This document shows positions 18,905 through 26,742 of a stretch of 64,000 nucleotides of DNA, piece after piece. The notes beneath the pieces were generated by a model. That model made no database searches, was not told where the DNA came from, and was given only the letters and a program-made list of their open reading frames with translations. The DNA lies in contig JBIKIN010000017.1 in assembly GCA_044361595.1 (NCBI GenBank), forward strand, positions 19,506-83,505. Direction: 5' to 3'. The stretch's first letter is position 1. Every line of letters begins with the position of its first letter. This DNA is from Pseudopedobacter sp044361595 (GTDB taxonomy: Bacteria; Bacteroidota; Bacteroidia; Sphingobacteriales; Sphingobacteriaceae). A program made the translations under genes and the position numbers.

Positions 18905-19828
18905 CTACTTTTTACCGGTCAAATTCAATACAATTACAGAACTATGGGTATAGCCTAGTGTATTACCGGGCTTTACCTTAAACTGTTTTTGAATATAAAT
19001 ATCAACAATACCTTGTAATACTTTTCTTCTGTTTTCTCTGTAATCGTCCATAGCGTTAAACCTGTAAACTTTAATTTTTCCTTCTTTATCTACAGTTACA
19101 GATATGGTATGGGCAAAGTCTTTGTAAGCTGGCGAAATATTTACGTCATACTCTGGATATAAATAATCATAAGAGGCTGTTTTATTTTGTAAAACATCTT
19201 GTACAGATTTCTTTTCTATGGTAGTTATTTGGCTTTCGCCGATGAACTGCACTGGGTTATTAGTTGCAAAGAATTTAGACGAATCTTGAGGATTTGCATT
19301 AATCAACCGAGCTCTTTCTTGCACAAACAAACTATCTATCCTTCTAGGTTTTCGTAATTCTTCTACCGATTTCCTAATTTTTTTCAAATAAGCTTCAGAG
19401 TAAAAAGTCATAAAAACATCAGATCTAACATCTTTAGCAATTTGTTTAGCATTTACTTCTAACCGTTGTAATATGATGCTGTCTTTAGCAATTTGCTTCA
19501 CTCTAAACCATTCCCTAGCAAAATTATACACCCCATCATGACTAAAAATTAAGTCAAAATCTATCATTTTATCTAAAGAAGGACTATAAGCTTGCACCGA
19601 TGTGTCTGATAAAAATTTAACCGCCCACTCTGGTTTTTGTCTAAAACCAAGCTCGTTAAAGGCAATTCCGCTAGCAAATGTTCTTCTTACTTCGTAATAT
19701 TTAATTCCTTTTATGGGTTCAAATTGGAAAACTCTTTGGCTAATATCTTCTTTTGGACTGCTGCGATTACAGCCACAAAAGGCTAGCGTTAAAAGTAAAA
19801 AGGTAAAAATTTTAAATCGCGTCATCAT
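18905..19828 (-). CDS. Uncharacterised lipoprotein
   Basis: The 307-residue protein has a lipobox (LLTLAFCGCNRSS; Cys at 18 or 20). The mature part is mixed alpha/beta with no catalytic motif I recognise. The C-terminal third (HTISVTVDKEGKIKVYRFNAMDDYRENRRKVLQGIVDIYIQ split around residues 240-280) looks like a TonB-C-like or similar small beta-alpha-beta domain, but this is weak. It follows the TonB-dependent receptor by 53 bases on the same strand and may be co-transcribed. A TATTTTCG sequence ending nine bases before the start could be a separate promoter. Of the two ATG codons at the start, either could be used. Confidence 0.7.
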   Translation of the reverse strand: MMTRFKIFTFLLLTLAFCGCNRSSPKEDISQRVFQFEPIKGIKYYEVRRTFASGIAFNELGFRQKPEWAVKFLSDTSVQAYSPSLDKMIDFDLIFSHDGVYNFAREWFRVKQIAKDSIILQRLEVNAKQIAKDVRSDVFMTFYSEAYLKKIRKSVEELRKPRRIDSLFVQERARLINANPQDSSKFFATNNPVQFIGESQITTIEKKSVQDVLQNKTASYDYLYPEYDVNISPAYKDFAHTISVTVDKEGKIKVYRFNAMDDYRENRRKVLQGIVDIYIQKQFKVKPGNTLGYTHSSVIVLNLTGKK

Positions 19829-19881
19829 TACACTTGCGAAAATATGGTTTTTGTAAAAGATATCAGCTAAAATTTAATTTA

Positions 19882-22053
19882 TTAGAGTTTGAGTTTTATC
19901 CCTCCATTAATCACAAAACCATCTACTGGCGCATAAATATCTCTAAATTGTGGATTACTAATTGAGCCAGTATAAATAGTATCAAAACGGGATTGTCTAA
20001 CATCAAATATGTTTTCAAAATTGATAAATAGCGAAAACTTTTCCCATATTTTTTCGGCCATTAAACCGTTTAGCCAATACGGTTTGCCGGTTTTACCATC
20101 ATTTAAATTTTGTTTGCTAAAATAATAGGCCTCTAAACCAATTTTAAGTTTTTCCTCTATCTCGTACATCAATACGTTGTTTAAGCGGTGTTTTGCAACT
20201 AGGGGAAAAGAACTGGTGATACCGTTTTGCTTTTGTGTTACATCTGCTAAAGTGTAACCTACAAAAAATTTAAAATCTTGATAGCTCAACTTTACATTTG
20301 TTTCTAAACCTTTGGTATTGATATTTCCTTTAGGCTGAGTAAACTCGTAGCTGTTATTACTATTTAAATTCAAAATTAATGGATTATCTACTTGTGTATA
20401 AAATAACAAAGTATTGATGCTAAAAAATAAATCATCAGTTAATAAGGTTTTATAATTCACATCTAGGTTTGTGCCAATAGATTGCTCCGCTTCTACATTA
20501 GCTGTCTGTATAGGTAAAACATTTCTGTACTGAATGCGCTCTGTATCCTCTGTAAAAATAGTGGGTGTTTTGTAGCCTAAACCACCGCCAAATCTTAAAT
20601 TTAAACTTTCATTTATGGTGTATAAAACCGATAATCTGGGTAATACAAATAAACCATATTGGTTTTGATAATCAGTTCTTAAACCGGTTTCTAAAACTAT
20701 TTTATCTGAAACATTTGTGGTGTTTTGAATAAAGCCACCAAGAGTAGTATAGTCATAATCTAATGCTTGGTTTGCCATTACATTTTGTTGTTTAAATTGG
20801 TCTGTCCACAGGTTTAATCCCAATATCCATTCTGTTTTTGCCTTTTTAGTTTGATAATTCACCTCGCTAAAAGAAGAATTTTGTATTCCTTTAAAAATAA
20901 AACTAGGAATGTTTATCGTTCTGTTATAATAGTTATAGCTGTTTTTAAAGTTGATTTGGCTACCCTCGTTTAATTGATGTTTTAAAGTAGCCTGAGAACT
21001 AATTCTTTGTGTTGAGTTTTCTTCAAAGTAAGTGGCATAAGTTGTGGGGCTTTTTTTAATATAGCTAATATCGCCACCAGTTCGCTCCTCAAAAGTGGTG
21101 TTTATACCAAGAACTAAGTTTGTTTTAGAACTCAAATCAACAAACAATTTTGGGTTAAGCGTAAATCTATTAAATTGTGGTATGGCAGTTAAACCAATAT
21201 TTGCAGGGTCATAAGCAGATCCTAAATTGTAGGCTGCAAATACAGTAGTCCCTATTTTATCTTTCTTTTTTCCGTAAAACAAACTCGCATCTAAACCTAA
21301 GGCCGATGTGCCGTTAAGCATCAAGTTTAATTCTTTTTCTTCTGTAGGTGTTTTTGAAATTAGATTGACCAAACCTGCAATAGCACCTTCGCCATACAAA
21401 GTAGAAGAAGCACCTTTAATTACTTCAACCTGCTTTAAATCTAAGGGCGGAATTTGTAAAATACTTAAACCACCAGAAAATGCACCATATAAAGGGAAAC
21501 CGTCTTTTAAAATTTGTGTGTATTTTCCATCTAAACCTTGTATCCTGATGCTAGAGTTATATGATGTGGCTGATGTTTGCTGCGTTTGAATTCCAGTACT
21601 TTCATTCAAAAGCATCCTAATATCGCCAGGTTTCATGTTTCCTTTTTCTTCCAATTCCTCGCCAGAAATAGCTTCTATTCTGGTAGGTTCAGCTTCTATG
21701 GTTCTGCTGCTTCTGGTAGATGTTACTATAATTTCTTCTAATTCCTCTTCCTCAGGGATTAGGTGTACCAATAAAGTGTCTTTTTGTGGTCGAGGTAAGT
21801 TTACGGTCAGCGTAGATTTTTGATAGCCTAATGCGCTAATATTAAGTGTAAATTTACCATCAGGGATATCCTTAATGATAATTAAACCTTCTGCGTTACC
21901 AATAGCTGCGGTTTTAAGAGGAGATAAAATTAGGATTGCGCCGATGATTGCTGAGCTATCTTTCTGATTAGCTATTTTAACTGTTAAGGTGTTTTGTGCT
22001 AAGGCAAAAAACGAGTTGAAAATGAGAATGTAAGAAAAAATCCATCTAAGCAT
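19882..22053 (-). CDS. TonB-dependent outer-membrane receptor with N-terminal CarboxypepD_reg-like domain
   Basis: The 723-residue protein has a signal peptide ending ALAQ. An Ig-like carboxypeptidase-regulatory domain (residues 22-100: DSSAIIGAILILSPLKTAAIG) is followed by an acidic linker (EEEELEEIIVTSTRSSR). The plug covers about 118-235, with RIQGLDGKYTQILKDGFPLYG and VEVIKGASSTLYGEGAIAGLVN. The barrel follows and ends GGIKLKL. It is shorter than SusC and has no SusD partner, so it resembles metal-chelate or vitamin receptors (FepA/CirA/BtuB-like) more than a glycan porter. No Fur-like or riboswitch sequence was recognised upstream. The ligand is unknown. Confidence 0.9.
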   Translation of the reverse strand: MLRWIFSYILIFNSFFALAQNTLTVKIANQKDSSAIIGAILILSPLKTAAIGNAEGLIIIKDIPDGKFTLNISALGYQKSTLTVNLPRPQKDTLLVHLIPEEEELEEIIVTSTRSSRTIEAEPTRIEAISGEELEEKGNMKPGDIRMLLNESTGIQTQQTSATSYNSSIRIQGLDGKYTQILKDGFPLYGAFSGGLSILQIPPLDLKQVEVIKGASSTLYGEGAIAGLVNLISKTPTEEKELNLMLNGTSALGLDASLFYGKKKDKIGTTVFAAYNLGSAYDPANIGLTAIPQFNRFTLNPKLFVDLSSKTNLVLGINTTFEERTGGDISYIKKSPTTYATYFEENSTQRISSQATLKHQLNEGSQINFKNSYNYYNRTINIPSFIFKGIQNSSFSEVNYQTKKAKTEWILGLNLWTDQFKQQNVMANQALDYDYTTLGGFIQNTTNVSDKIVLETGLRTDYQNQYGLFVLPRLSVLYTINESLNLRFGGGLGYKTPTIFTEDTERIQYRNVLPIQTANVEAEQSIGTNLDVNYKTLLTDDLFFSINTLLFYTQVDNPLILNLNSNNSYEFTQPKGNINTKGLETNVKLSYQDFKFFVGYTLADVTQKQNGITSSFPLVAKHRLNNVLMYEIEEKLKIGLEAYYFSKQNLNDGKTGKPYWLNGLMAEKIWEKFSLFINFENIFDVRQSRFDTIYTGSISNPQFRDIYAPVDGFVINGGIKLKL

Positions 22054-22088
22054 AGTGCATCAAAATTAACACATGAAATTGATTTAAT

Positions 22089-22310
22089 TTAATCCATTTC
22101 TGCCATTACCATTTCTTTTATTTTGGTGGCTTTTTCAAAATGGTCTAATTGATGTTTCATTATCCACCATTCTGCAACCTCCATTAATAATTCTGGGGTA
22201 TCATTTTTATTAGCGAAGAATGCATAAAAAGATAAACCTACATTTTCGCCTTTAGCAGCAATTTTTTGGTTACAGATTGTTATTATTTTTTGGGAGATGG
22301 TTTTGTTCAT
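22089..22310 (-). CDS. Small uncharacterised cytoplasmic protein
   Basis: This 73-residue protein has no signal peptide or membrane segment. It is predicted helical in its second half (ELLMEVAEWWIMKHQLDHFEKATKIKEMV), with a conserved-looking AEWWI segment. I do not recognise a family. It lies 35 bases upstream of the TonB receptor on the same strand and may lead that transcript. The start (MNKTIS) is the only ATG consistent with the length. Confidence 0.55.
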   Translation of the reverse strand: MNKTISQKIITICNQKIAAKGENVGLSFYAFFANKNDTPELLMEVAEWWIMKHQLDHFEKATKIKEMVMAEMD

Positions 22311-22388
22311 TATTGATAATAAAGGTAGAGATTTTTAGATTTGTTTATCATGATTTAGGTTTGTTTCAGAGTTAATTATTTTTGAAAA

Positions 22389-22463
22389 ATTGTCTGTAAG
22401 GACACAGACAATTGATTTTGATAAATATTTCAATTTTTCCTCAGTCTGTGTCCCCACAGATGA
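22389..22463. repeat. Degenerate REPIN-like pair
   Basis: Two diverged copies of the local REP hairpin face each other: a GGACAC-type element at 22389-22412 (arms ATTGTCTGT/ACAGACAAT) and a GTCCCC-type element at 22441-22463 with a decayed right arm. Their order is the reverse of the complete REPINs at 22810 and 24527, so the unit is inverted. Confidence 0.7.
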
Positions 22464-22487
22464 AAATCAAATACGTTAAATTAATTT

Positions 22488-22757
22488 TTACAAATTCTTA
22501 TTCAATATTTCTTTCTTTTTCTTTTGATGATTAAGATACACACCAATAAAAATTAGAATGATGGAGGGATAAAAAGTTATTCCTACTAATGGCCCAGTTC
22601 CATGAGCAAGATTTCCAGTAGTGATTATTCCCAAAGCGTCAAGCGCCATTACCGTAAAAAACGGAACGCTTCCTATTAGTAGAACAATGATTCCAATTTT
22701 AGATAGGAGGTGTAAACTCTTCCATTTTAATTTCATGATAATAAATTTAATTAGCAA
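22488..22757 (-). CDS. Small two-helix membrane protein
   Basis: The 89-residue protein has two transmembrane segments (KIGIIVLLIGSVPFFTVMAL and LVGITFYPSIILIFIGVYL) and a lysine-rich tail (NHQKKKKEILNK). I do not recognise a family. The first ATG gives MLIKFII; the ATG at residue 8 (MKLKWKSLHLL) gives a more usual amphipathic start and may be correct. It sits between two REPINs and has no clear operon partner. Confidence 0.5.
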   Translation of the reverse strand: MLIKFIIMKLKWKSLHLLSKIGIIVLLIGSVPFFTVMALDALGIITTGNLAHGTGPLVGITFYPSIILIFIGVYLNHQKKKKEILNKNL

Positions 22758-22809
22758 GATAATAAAACTGTAGATTATTTAGGGGATAATTATGTGGCTA
22801 TCCTTACCC

Positions 22810-22893
22810 TCGGTCTGTGTCCCCACAGACCGAAACCTTAATATTTAAAACTGTTAATATCAATAGTGAATGGTCTGTGGGGACACAGACCAT
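22810..22893 (+). repeat. REPIN, 84 bases: REP-A and inverted REP-B
   Basis: A 24-base perfect palindrome-like REP with TCGGTCTGTG left arm, CCCC in the loop and arm end CAGACCGA (22810-22833) is followed after 36 bases by an inverted copy ending in AT/AT instead of TC/GA (22870-22893). The REPIN at 24527 has the same length, order and a similar 36-base spacer. Confidence 0.9.
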
Positions 22894-22927
22894 GGAATAA
22901 ACTTTTCCAATTTCATCTTTTTCCACC

Positions 22928-22951
22928 TCGGTCTGTGTCCCCACAGACCGA
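22928..22951 (+). repeat. REP-A element next to the RAYT gene
   Basis: This copy is identical over 24 bases to the REP-A at 22810. It lies 10 bases after the RAYT stop codon and with the inverted REP at 23568 brackets the transposase gene. Confidence 0.9.
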
Positions 22952-22961
22952 AATACTAAAC

Positions 22962-23519
22962 TTAATATGCTTCAGATATATGAGTTAGAATATTAAAATC
23001 ATCAATTCCAGTTGTATAGAATTTAGCTGAAGACCATTTATAGTCATTCTCATGATCTACCAATCTCCATTTTTCTTGCAAAGGATTTTCGTGGATATAT
23101 CCTACTTTTTGCAATACTTTTTCTCGTGAATCCATTAAAATTGCTAGAGGATCTCTTTGCCAAAATCTATATTTTCTCTCTGGTTCTACTACTTTAAATT
23201 GATCCAATAATACTGGATTATTTTGCTTTAGGAATTTTTGAAATTGATGAGCAGTAAATTTGTTAAAACTTGCGTATGGCATTTCTTTTCCGTTCATTGC
23301 TTTCATTTCCCAAACAATATGAATATGATTTGGCATGATAACAAATGCGTAAACTGCGATTTTGTCTCTGGAAACTAAATCTTTTAACGTGTTTATGATT
23401 ATATTTTTAAATTCATCACCGGCTAATAAGTTTTTCCAGTCTTTGATAGTTGAAGTCCAGAAATAGACTTCATTAAGAAGCATAGTGGAGTTTCTTGGAG
23501 ATTTAAATAAATCCATCAC
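22962..23519 (-). CDS. REP-associated tyrosine transposase (RAYT, Y1 family)
   Basis: The 185-residue protein has the HUH-type motif of IS200-like Y1 nucleases: FVIMPNHIHIVWE, with the metal-binding histidines at 65 and 67. The later block KVGYIHENPLQEKW (Tyr 141) and DYKWSSAKFY are the usual RAYT landmarks. RAYTs cut and join single-stranded DNA at REP hairpins and are domesticated transposases that spread REPINs. The gene is embedded in REP elements: one 10 bases downstream, an inverted one 48 bases upstream, and REPINs further out on both sides. It appears intact, so the REP family here could still be active. The ATG at 23519 or the adjacent second ATG is the start. Confidence 0.92.
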   Translation of the reverse strand: MMDLFKSPRNSTMLLNEVYFWTSTIKDWKNLLAGDEFKNIIINTLKDLVSRDKIAVYAFVIMPNHIHIVWEMKAMNGKEMPYASFNKFTAHQFQKFLKQNNPVLLDQFKVVEPERKYRFWQRDPLAILMDSREKVLQKVGYIHENPLQEKWRLVDHENDYKWSSAKFYTTGIDDFNILTHISEAY

Positions 23520-23567
23520 TAAATATAAAGACTTTAATGGATAATTATGGTTTTGGAGTTTTGGTTT

Positions 23568-23591
23568 TCGATCTGTGGGGACACAGACCGA
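23568..23591 (-). repeat. REP-A element, inverted, upstream of the RAYT gene
   Basis: It matches the reverse complement of REP-A with one change (A for G in the left arm as read on the plus strand). It lies 48 bases upstream of the RAYT start codon. Confidence 0.88.
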
Positions 23592-23667
23592 GGTGAAGAA
23601 AGCAACAGGTTAGGTTCTTTTATTTTATATCATTATATTCATACCAAAACAAAATATCAATTTATCA

Positions 23668-24495
23668 ATGAGTTACTTTTTAATATTACTATCATCTCTT
23701 CTAGTTTTTTTAGATAGGAAGGAATTGTTTAATAGAAAAATCTTTAAAAAGCCTATTAAATACAGAGAATGGTCAATAATTACTTTAATGAGTTTCTCTA
23801 TAATATTTAGTATTAAAGTAAAGATGGATGAAGATTTCGATTCAAAGTATTTAGGTACTACTGGAAGAATAAATTCATCAAAAATTAAAAGCCCCATATT
23901 TTTAAAAACCAGTGATCAAAATGTAGAAATATCAAATGGAATATTTGATTTAGCTGAGTATGATCCTGTAAATTTCGGTAATAATGTATTAAAAGTATGG
24001 ATAGAAGATGAGGTAATTAAAATTGATCTTGATGTCAAAAATAATGAAGGTTTTTTAGTTGCTCAAGTAAGAAATAATGAGTGGAAGCTCAATGAAGGCA
24101 CTTACTTTGACAGAAATTTTGATGAGAAAGGACTAGAGATTAAAGATAAAAAAACCGGTAATATTATTCTTCAAGTTGACCTGATTGAAAAAAATGTAAT
24201 TTGTTTACAAGCAATTTTACCTTCTACCGATTCTACTGCTACTTATATTACTGGATGTGATTGTCCAATTTATGTTGTAAGTAGTATGTTAACGAAAGAT
24301 AATGCAGTTGAAAGACAAAGAACTATAATGCCTATAATTCCAATATTTAAGTATCCATCTGATTTGTATAAAGGACAACGTGAAATTGATAGGCCGGTTC
24401 ATCCAATGCAAACTTATGTTAATTCTATGAAAAAGTATTACTACATAAAAGGAGATAGCTATATTAGGAAGTCTGATCCTGAAATTTTAAGATAA
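23668..24495 (+). CDS. Uncharacterised membrane-anchored protein
   Basis: The 275-residue protein has two hydrophobic segments near the N-terminus (YFLILLSSLLVFL at 3-15 and WSIITLMSFSIIFSIKV at 35-51). A mostly beta-strand outer domain follows, with a CDC cysteine pair (TGCDCPIYVV near 200). The C-terminus is tyrosine- and charge-rich. I do not recognise a family. It lies in the REP cluster between an inverted REP-A and a REPIN and has no same-strand neighbour within 250 bases. It is very AT-rich compared with trhO downstream. It is probably expressed alone; function unknown. Confidence 0.65.
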   Translation: MSYFLILLSSLLVFLDRKELFNRKIFKKPIKYREWSIITLMSFSIIFSIKVKMDEDFDSKYLGTTGRINSSKIKSPIFLKTSDQNVEISNGIFDLAEYDPVNFGNNVLKVWIEDEVIKIDLDVKNNEGFLVAQVRNNEWKLNEGTYFDRNFDEKGLEIKDKKTGNIILQVDLIEKNVICLQAILPSTDSTATYITGCDCPIYVVSSMLTKDNAVERQRTIMPIIPIFKYPSDLYKGQREIDRPVHPMQTYVNSMKKYYYIKGDSYIRKSDPEILR

Positions 24496-24526
24496 ATTAT
24501 TTCTTAAATTTAAAGTTCTTCAACCC

Positions 24527-24610
24527 TCGGTCTGTGTCCCCACAGACCGAAACCATAATATTCAAAAAATCTAATGTTAAAAGTAAATGGTTTGTGAGGA
24601 CACAAACCAT
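24527..24610 (+). repeat. REPIN, 84 bases: REP-A and inverted REP-B
   Basis: An exact REP-A at 24527-24550 and an inverted REP-B with two compensating arm changes (TTTGTG/CACAAA) at 24587-24610 keep the hairpin. The 36-base spacer starts AACCATAATATT, close to that of the REPIN at 22810. The unit starts 31 bases after the preceding gene. Confidence 0.9.
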
Positions 24611-24647
24611 GGGCTGAGAATTTCAAAATTATTAACTCTGTAAGTTA

Positions 24648-24671
24648 ATACTCTGTGAGGACACAGACCAT
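24648..24671 (-). repeat. Solo REP-B element
   Basis: A 24-base REP-B copy with a damaged left arm (ATACTCTGTG) and intact right arm (CACAGACCAT). No REP-A partner lies next to it apart from the REPIN 37 bases to the left. Confidence 0.8.
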
Positions 24672-24720
24672 GGAGCAAACGTTTCCAATTTCACCTTTTC
24701 CAAAAACATCAAAAAAATTC

Positions 24721-24728
24721 TATCTTTG
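24721..24728 (+). promoter_or_regulatory. -7 promoter element of trhO
   Basis: TATCTTTG, followed by CGG, is a strong match to the Bacteroidota TAnnTTTG element. It lies 39 bases before the trhO ATG and just after the REP cluster. Confidence 0.65.
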
Positions 24729-24767
24729 CGGCTCATTTAACACTGTTTACAGCAGTATCAATGAAAC

Positions 24768-25703
24768 ATGAAAGCATACCAAACACTTCTTTATTATTGC
24801 TATAGCCACATCCAGGATGCGGAGCAATACGCCACAGATCATTTAAAATTTTGTAAATCGTTAGGTTTAACTGGCCGTATTATTATTGCCGACGAAGGTT
24901 TAAATGGTACCGTTTCTGGTACACCCGAAGCTTGTAAAGCTTATATGGATTATGTTTACGCCGATGGCAGGTTTAACGCCACAGAGTTTAAAATTGATGA
25001 AGTAGAAGAACCTTCGTTCATCAAAATGCACTGTCGTTATAAATCAGAAATTGTATATTCTGGCTTAAAAGATCCATCGTTTATAGATCCTACCAAAGAA
25101 ACCGGTAAACATTTAGAGCCTCAAGAATTTGCCGAAATGATTGACCGTGATGATGTAATAGTTTTAGATGTGCGCTCTAATTATGAGCACAGCATGGGCA
25201 AGTTTAAAAACGCGTTAACGCTTGATATTGATAATTTTAGAGATTTCCCAGCTATGATTAACGAGCTGGCGCAGTACAAAGACAAAAAAGTGCTGACTTA
25301 TTGTACTGGCGGTATCAAATGCGAAAAGGCATCGGCCTTGTTGTTAAAAGAAGGATTTAATGATGTTTACCAATTACACGGCGGCATTATTAAATATGGA
25401 AAAGAAGCTGGTGGAAAAGATTTTGAAGGCAAATGCTACGTTTTTGATAATCGTATTGCGGTTGATGTGAATTCGGTAAATCCCAAAGTAATTTCTACTT
25501 GCCGAAACTGTGGTACTACAACAGCTAAAATGATTAACTGTGCTAACCCAGAGTGTAACGAGCATTTTACCCAGTGCGATGAGTGTGGCGAAGCTTTAGA
25601 CGGAGCATGTTCTGTTGCTTGCCAAGAGCATCCGCGTAAGCGCCCATACGATGGTACGGGTTATTATGTAAAAGTGCCTCAGCCGGTGGCAGCTAAAGCT
25701 TAA
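24768..25703 (+). CDS. trhO: tRNA uridine(34) hydroxylase TrhO (rhodanese family, formerly YceA/UPF0176)
   Basis: The 311-residue protein has the TrhO arrangement. The N-terminal acylphosphatase-like domain contains GLTGRIIIADEGLNGTVSGT, the middle rhodanese domain (about 120-215) contains VLDVRSNYEHSMGKF, and the active-site loop TYCTGGIKCEKAS has catalytic Cys 179. A C-terminal cysteine-rich tail (CRNCGTTT, CANPECNEHF, CDECGEAL) ends with RPYDGTGYYVK. The enzyme makes 5-hydroxyuridine at the wobble position of tRNAs, using oxygen. A strong -7 element lies upstream. The codon choice and GC content are more even than in the REP-flanked gene before it, consistent with a resident housekeeping gene. 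Confidence 0.94.
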   Translation: MKAYQTLLYYCYSHIQDAEQYATDHLKFCKSLGLTGRIIIADEGLNGTVSGTPEACKAYMDYVYADGRFNATEFKIDEVEEPSFIKMHCRYKSEIVYSGLKDPSFIDPTKETGKHLEPQEFAEMIDRDDVIVLDVRSNYEHSMGKFKNALTLDIDNFRDFPAMINELAQYKDKKVLTYCTGGIKCEKASALLLKEGFNDVYQLHGGIIKYGKEAGGKDFEGKCYVFDNRIAVDVNSVNPKVISTCRNCGTTTAKMINCANPECNEHFTQCDECGEALDGACSVACQEHPRKRPYDGTGYYVKVPQPVAAKA

Positions 25704-25706
25704 GTT

Positions 25707-26555
25707 TTATTTTTTAAAGTTTAAGACTGTTAAAACTGGTAAATGGTCCGACGGATATTTACCTTGGTAATTATCTGTTAATGCGCCCCATTTACTTGCC
25801 GTAAATTTGCTATTGGTAAAAACATGGTCAATTACGGCTTTACCAATTAGGTTTTTTCCAAAACTATTAAATGTATTAGTATTTAAATAAGGTGCTTTTA
25901 CTTGCTGGTAAGTATCTTTTAAAATATCGCTATTGGCTATAATTTGATAAGGTTCACTTTCGTGGTTTCCGTTTAAATCGCCCATAAAAATAACTGGCTT
26001 ATTTTTAGCTATTTGCTTTATTTTTTCTAGAATAAGCAAACTACTTTGTTTACGGGCTTCTACCCCTTGATGGTCATAATGCGCATTAAAAACATAAAAA
26101 GTTTGTTTGGTTTTGTTTAACCTTAGGTAAACCCAAGAACAAATTCTTTTACAACAAGTAGCATCCCAGCCAAGGCTTGGCTTTTCTGGTGTTTCTGATA
26201 ACCAAAAATCGCCTTTATCTAATAATGTAAACTTATCGGTTTTATAAAGTATTGCAGAGTGTTCTCCTGCACTTTCGCCATCATCGCGTCCTAAACCATA
26301 GTAACTGTGGGCAGGTAAAAGCCTTAATAAATCATCTAGTTGAGGTTTAAAAGCTTCTTGAGTTCCTAAAATGTCAAAATCGTGAAACTGAATTAATGAA
26401 GCCACATAAGGATGCCTGTCTTTCCATAAATTGCCAACATCAGAAGTGGTTTCTAGTCTTACATTATAAGTTCCGGCAATGATAGTTTGTGCTTTTAAAC
26501 CGCTACTAAAAAGAATGATAGTTAAAAGAAAGAAGATTATTTTAAATCGATTCAT
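25707..26555 (-). CDS. Secreted endonuclease/exonuclease/phosphatase-family protein
   Basis: The 282-residue protein has a signal peptide ending GLKAQ. EEP-fold motifs follow: AGTYNVRLE, LGTQEAF (metal-binding Glu), FNAHYDHQG (His), FMGDLNGNHES (Asp and Asn), IDHVF and the final YPSDHLPVLTVL (catalytic Asp-His). The fold hydrolyses phosphoester bonds in nucleic acids, lipids or inositol phosphates; secreted Bacteroidota members are mostly uncharacterised. It converges with trhO with three bases between stop codons and stands alone. Confidence 0.9.
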   Translation of the reverse strand: MNRFKIIFFLLTIILFSSGLKAQTIIAGTYNVRLETTSDVGNLWKDRHPYVASLIQFHDFDILGTQEAFKPQLDDLLRLLPAHSYYGLGRDDGESAGEHSAILYKTDKFTLLDKGDFWLSETPEKPSLGWDATCCKRICSWVYLRLNKTKQTFYVFNAHYDHQGVEARKQSSLLILEKIKQIAKNKPVIFMGDLNGNHESEPYQIIANSDILKDTYQQVKAPYLNTNTFNSFGKNLIGKAVIDHVFTNSKFTASKWGALTDNYQGKYPSDHLPVLTVLNFKK

Positions 26556-26742
26556 GGTGATGATAGTTTGAATTGTTATTGATATTATTTTAGCAAGTTA
26601 GCGCTTTTGATTTGATGTGAAATTAACTCAACATTAAGGTTTAATTAAAAAAATCGAAAAATTATTTCTCACTTGGTGGTCTAATTTATAAAAAATAAAA
26701 TATCCAGGCATTATTTTTAATTTAGTAAAAGTTATAATATAC

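Noticed and set aside
22389..24671. Short palindromic repeats that might suggest a CRISPR array
   Set aside because: Spacing is irregular, orientation alternates, whole genes lie between copies, and a RAYT gene is present. This is a REP/REPIN family.
26663..26680. A TTGGTGGTCTAAT stretch upstream of the SusR-like regulator resembling the YTGGT operators
   Set aside because: It has only part of the pentamer array and belongs to a different locus, so the match could be chance.
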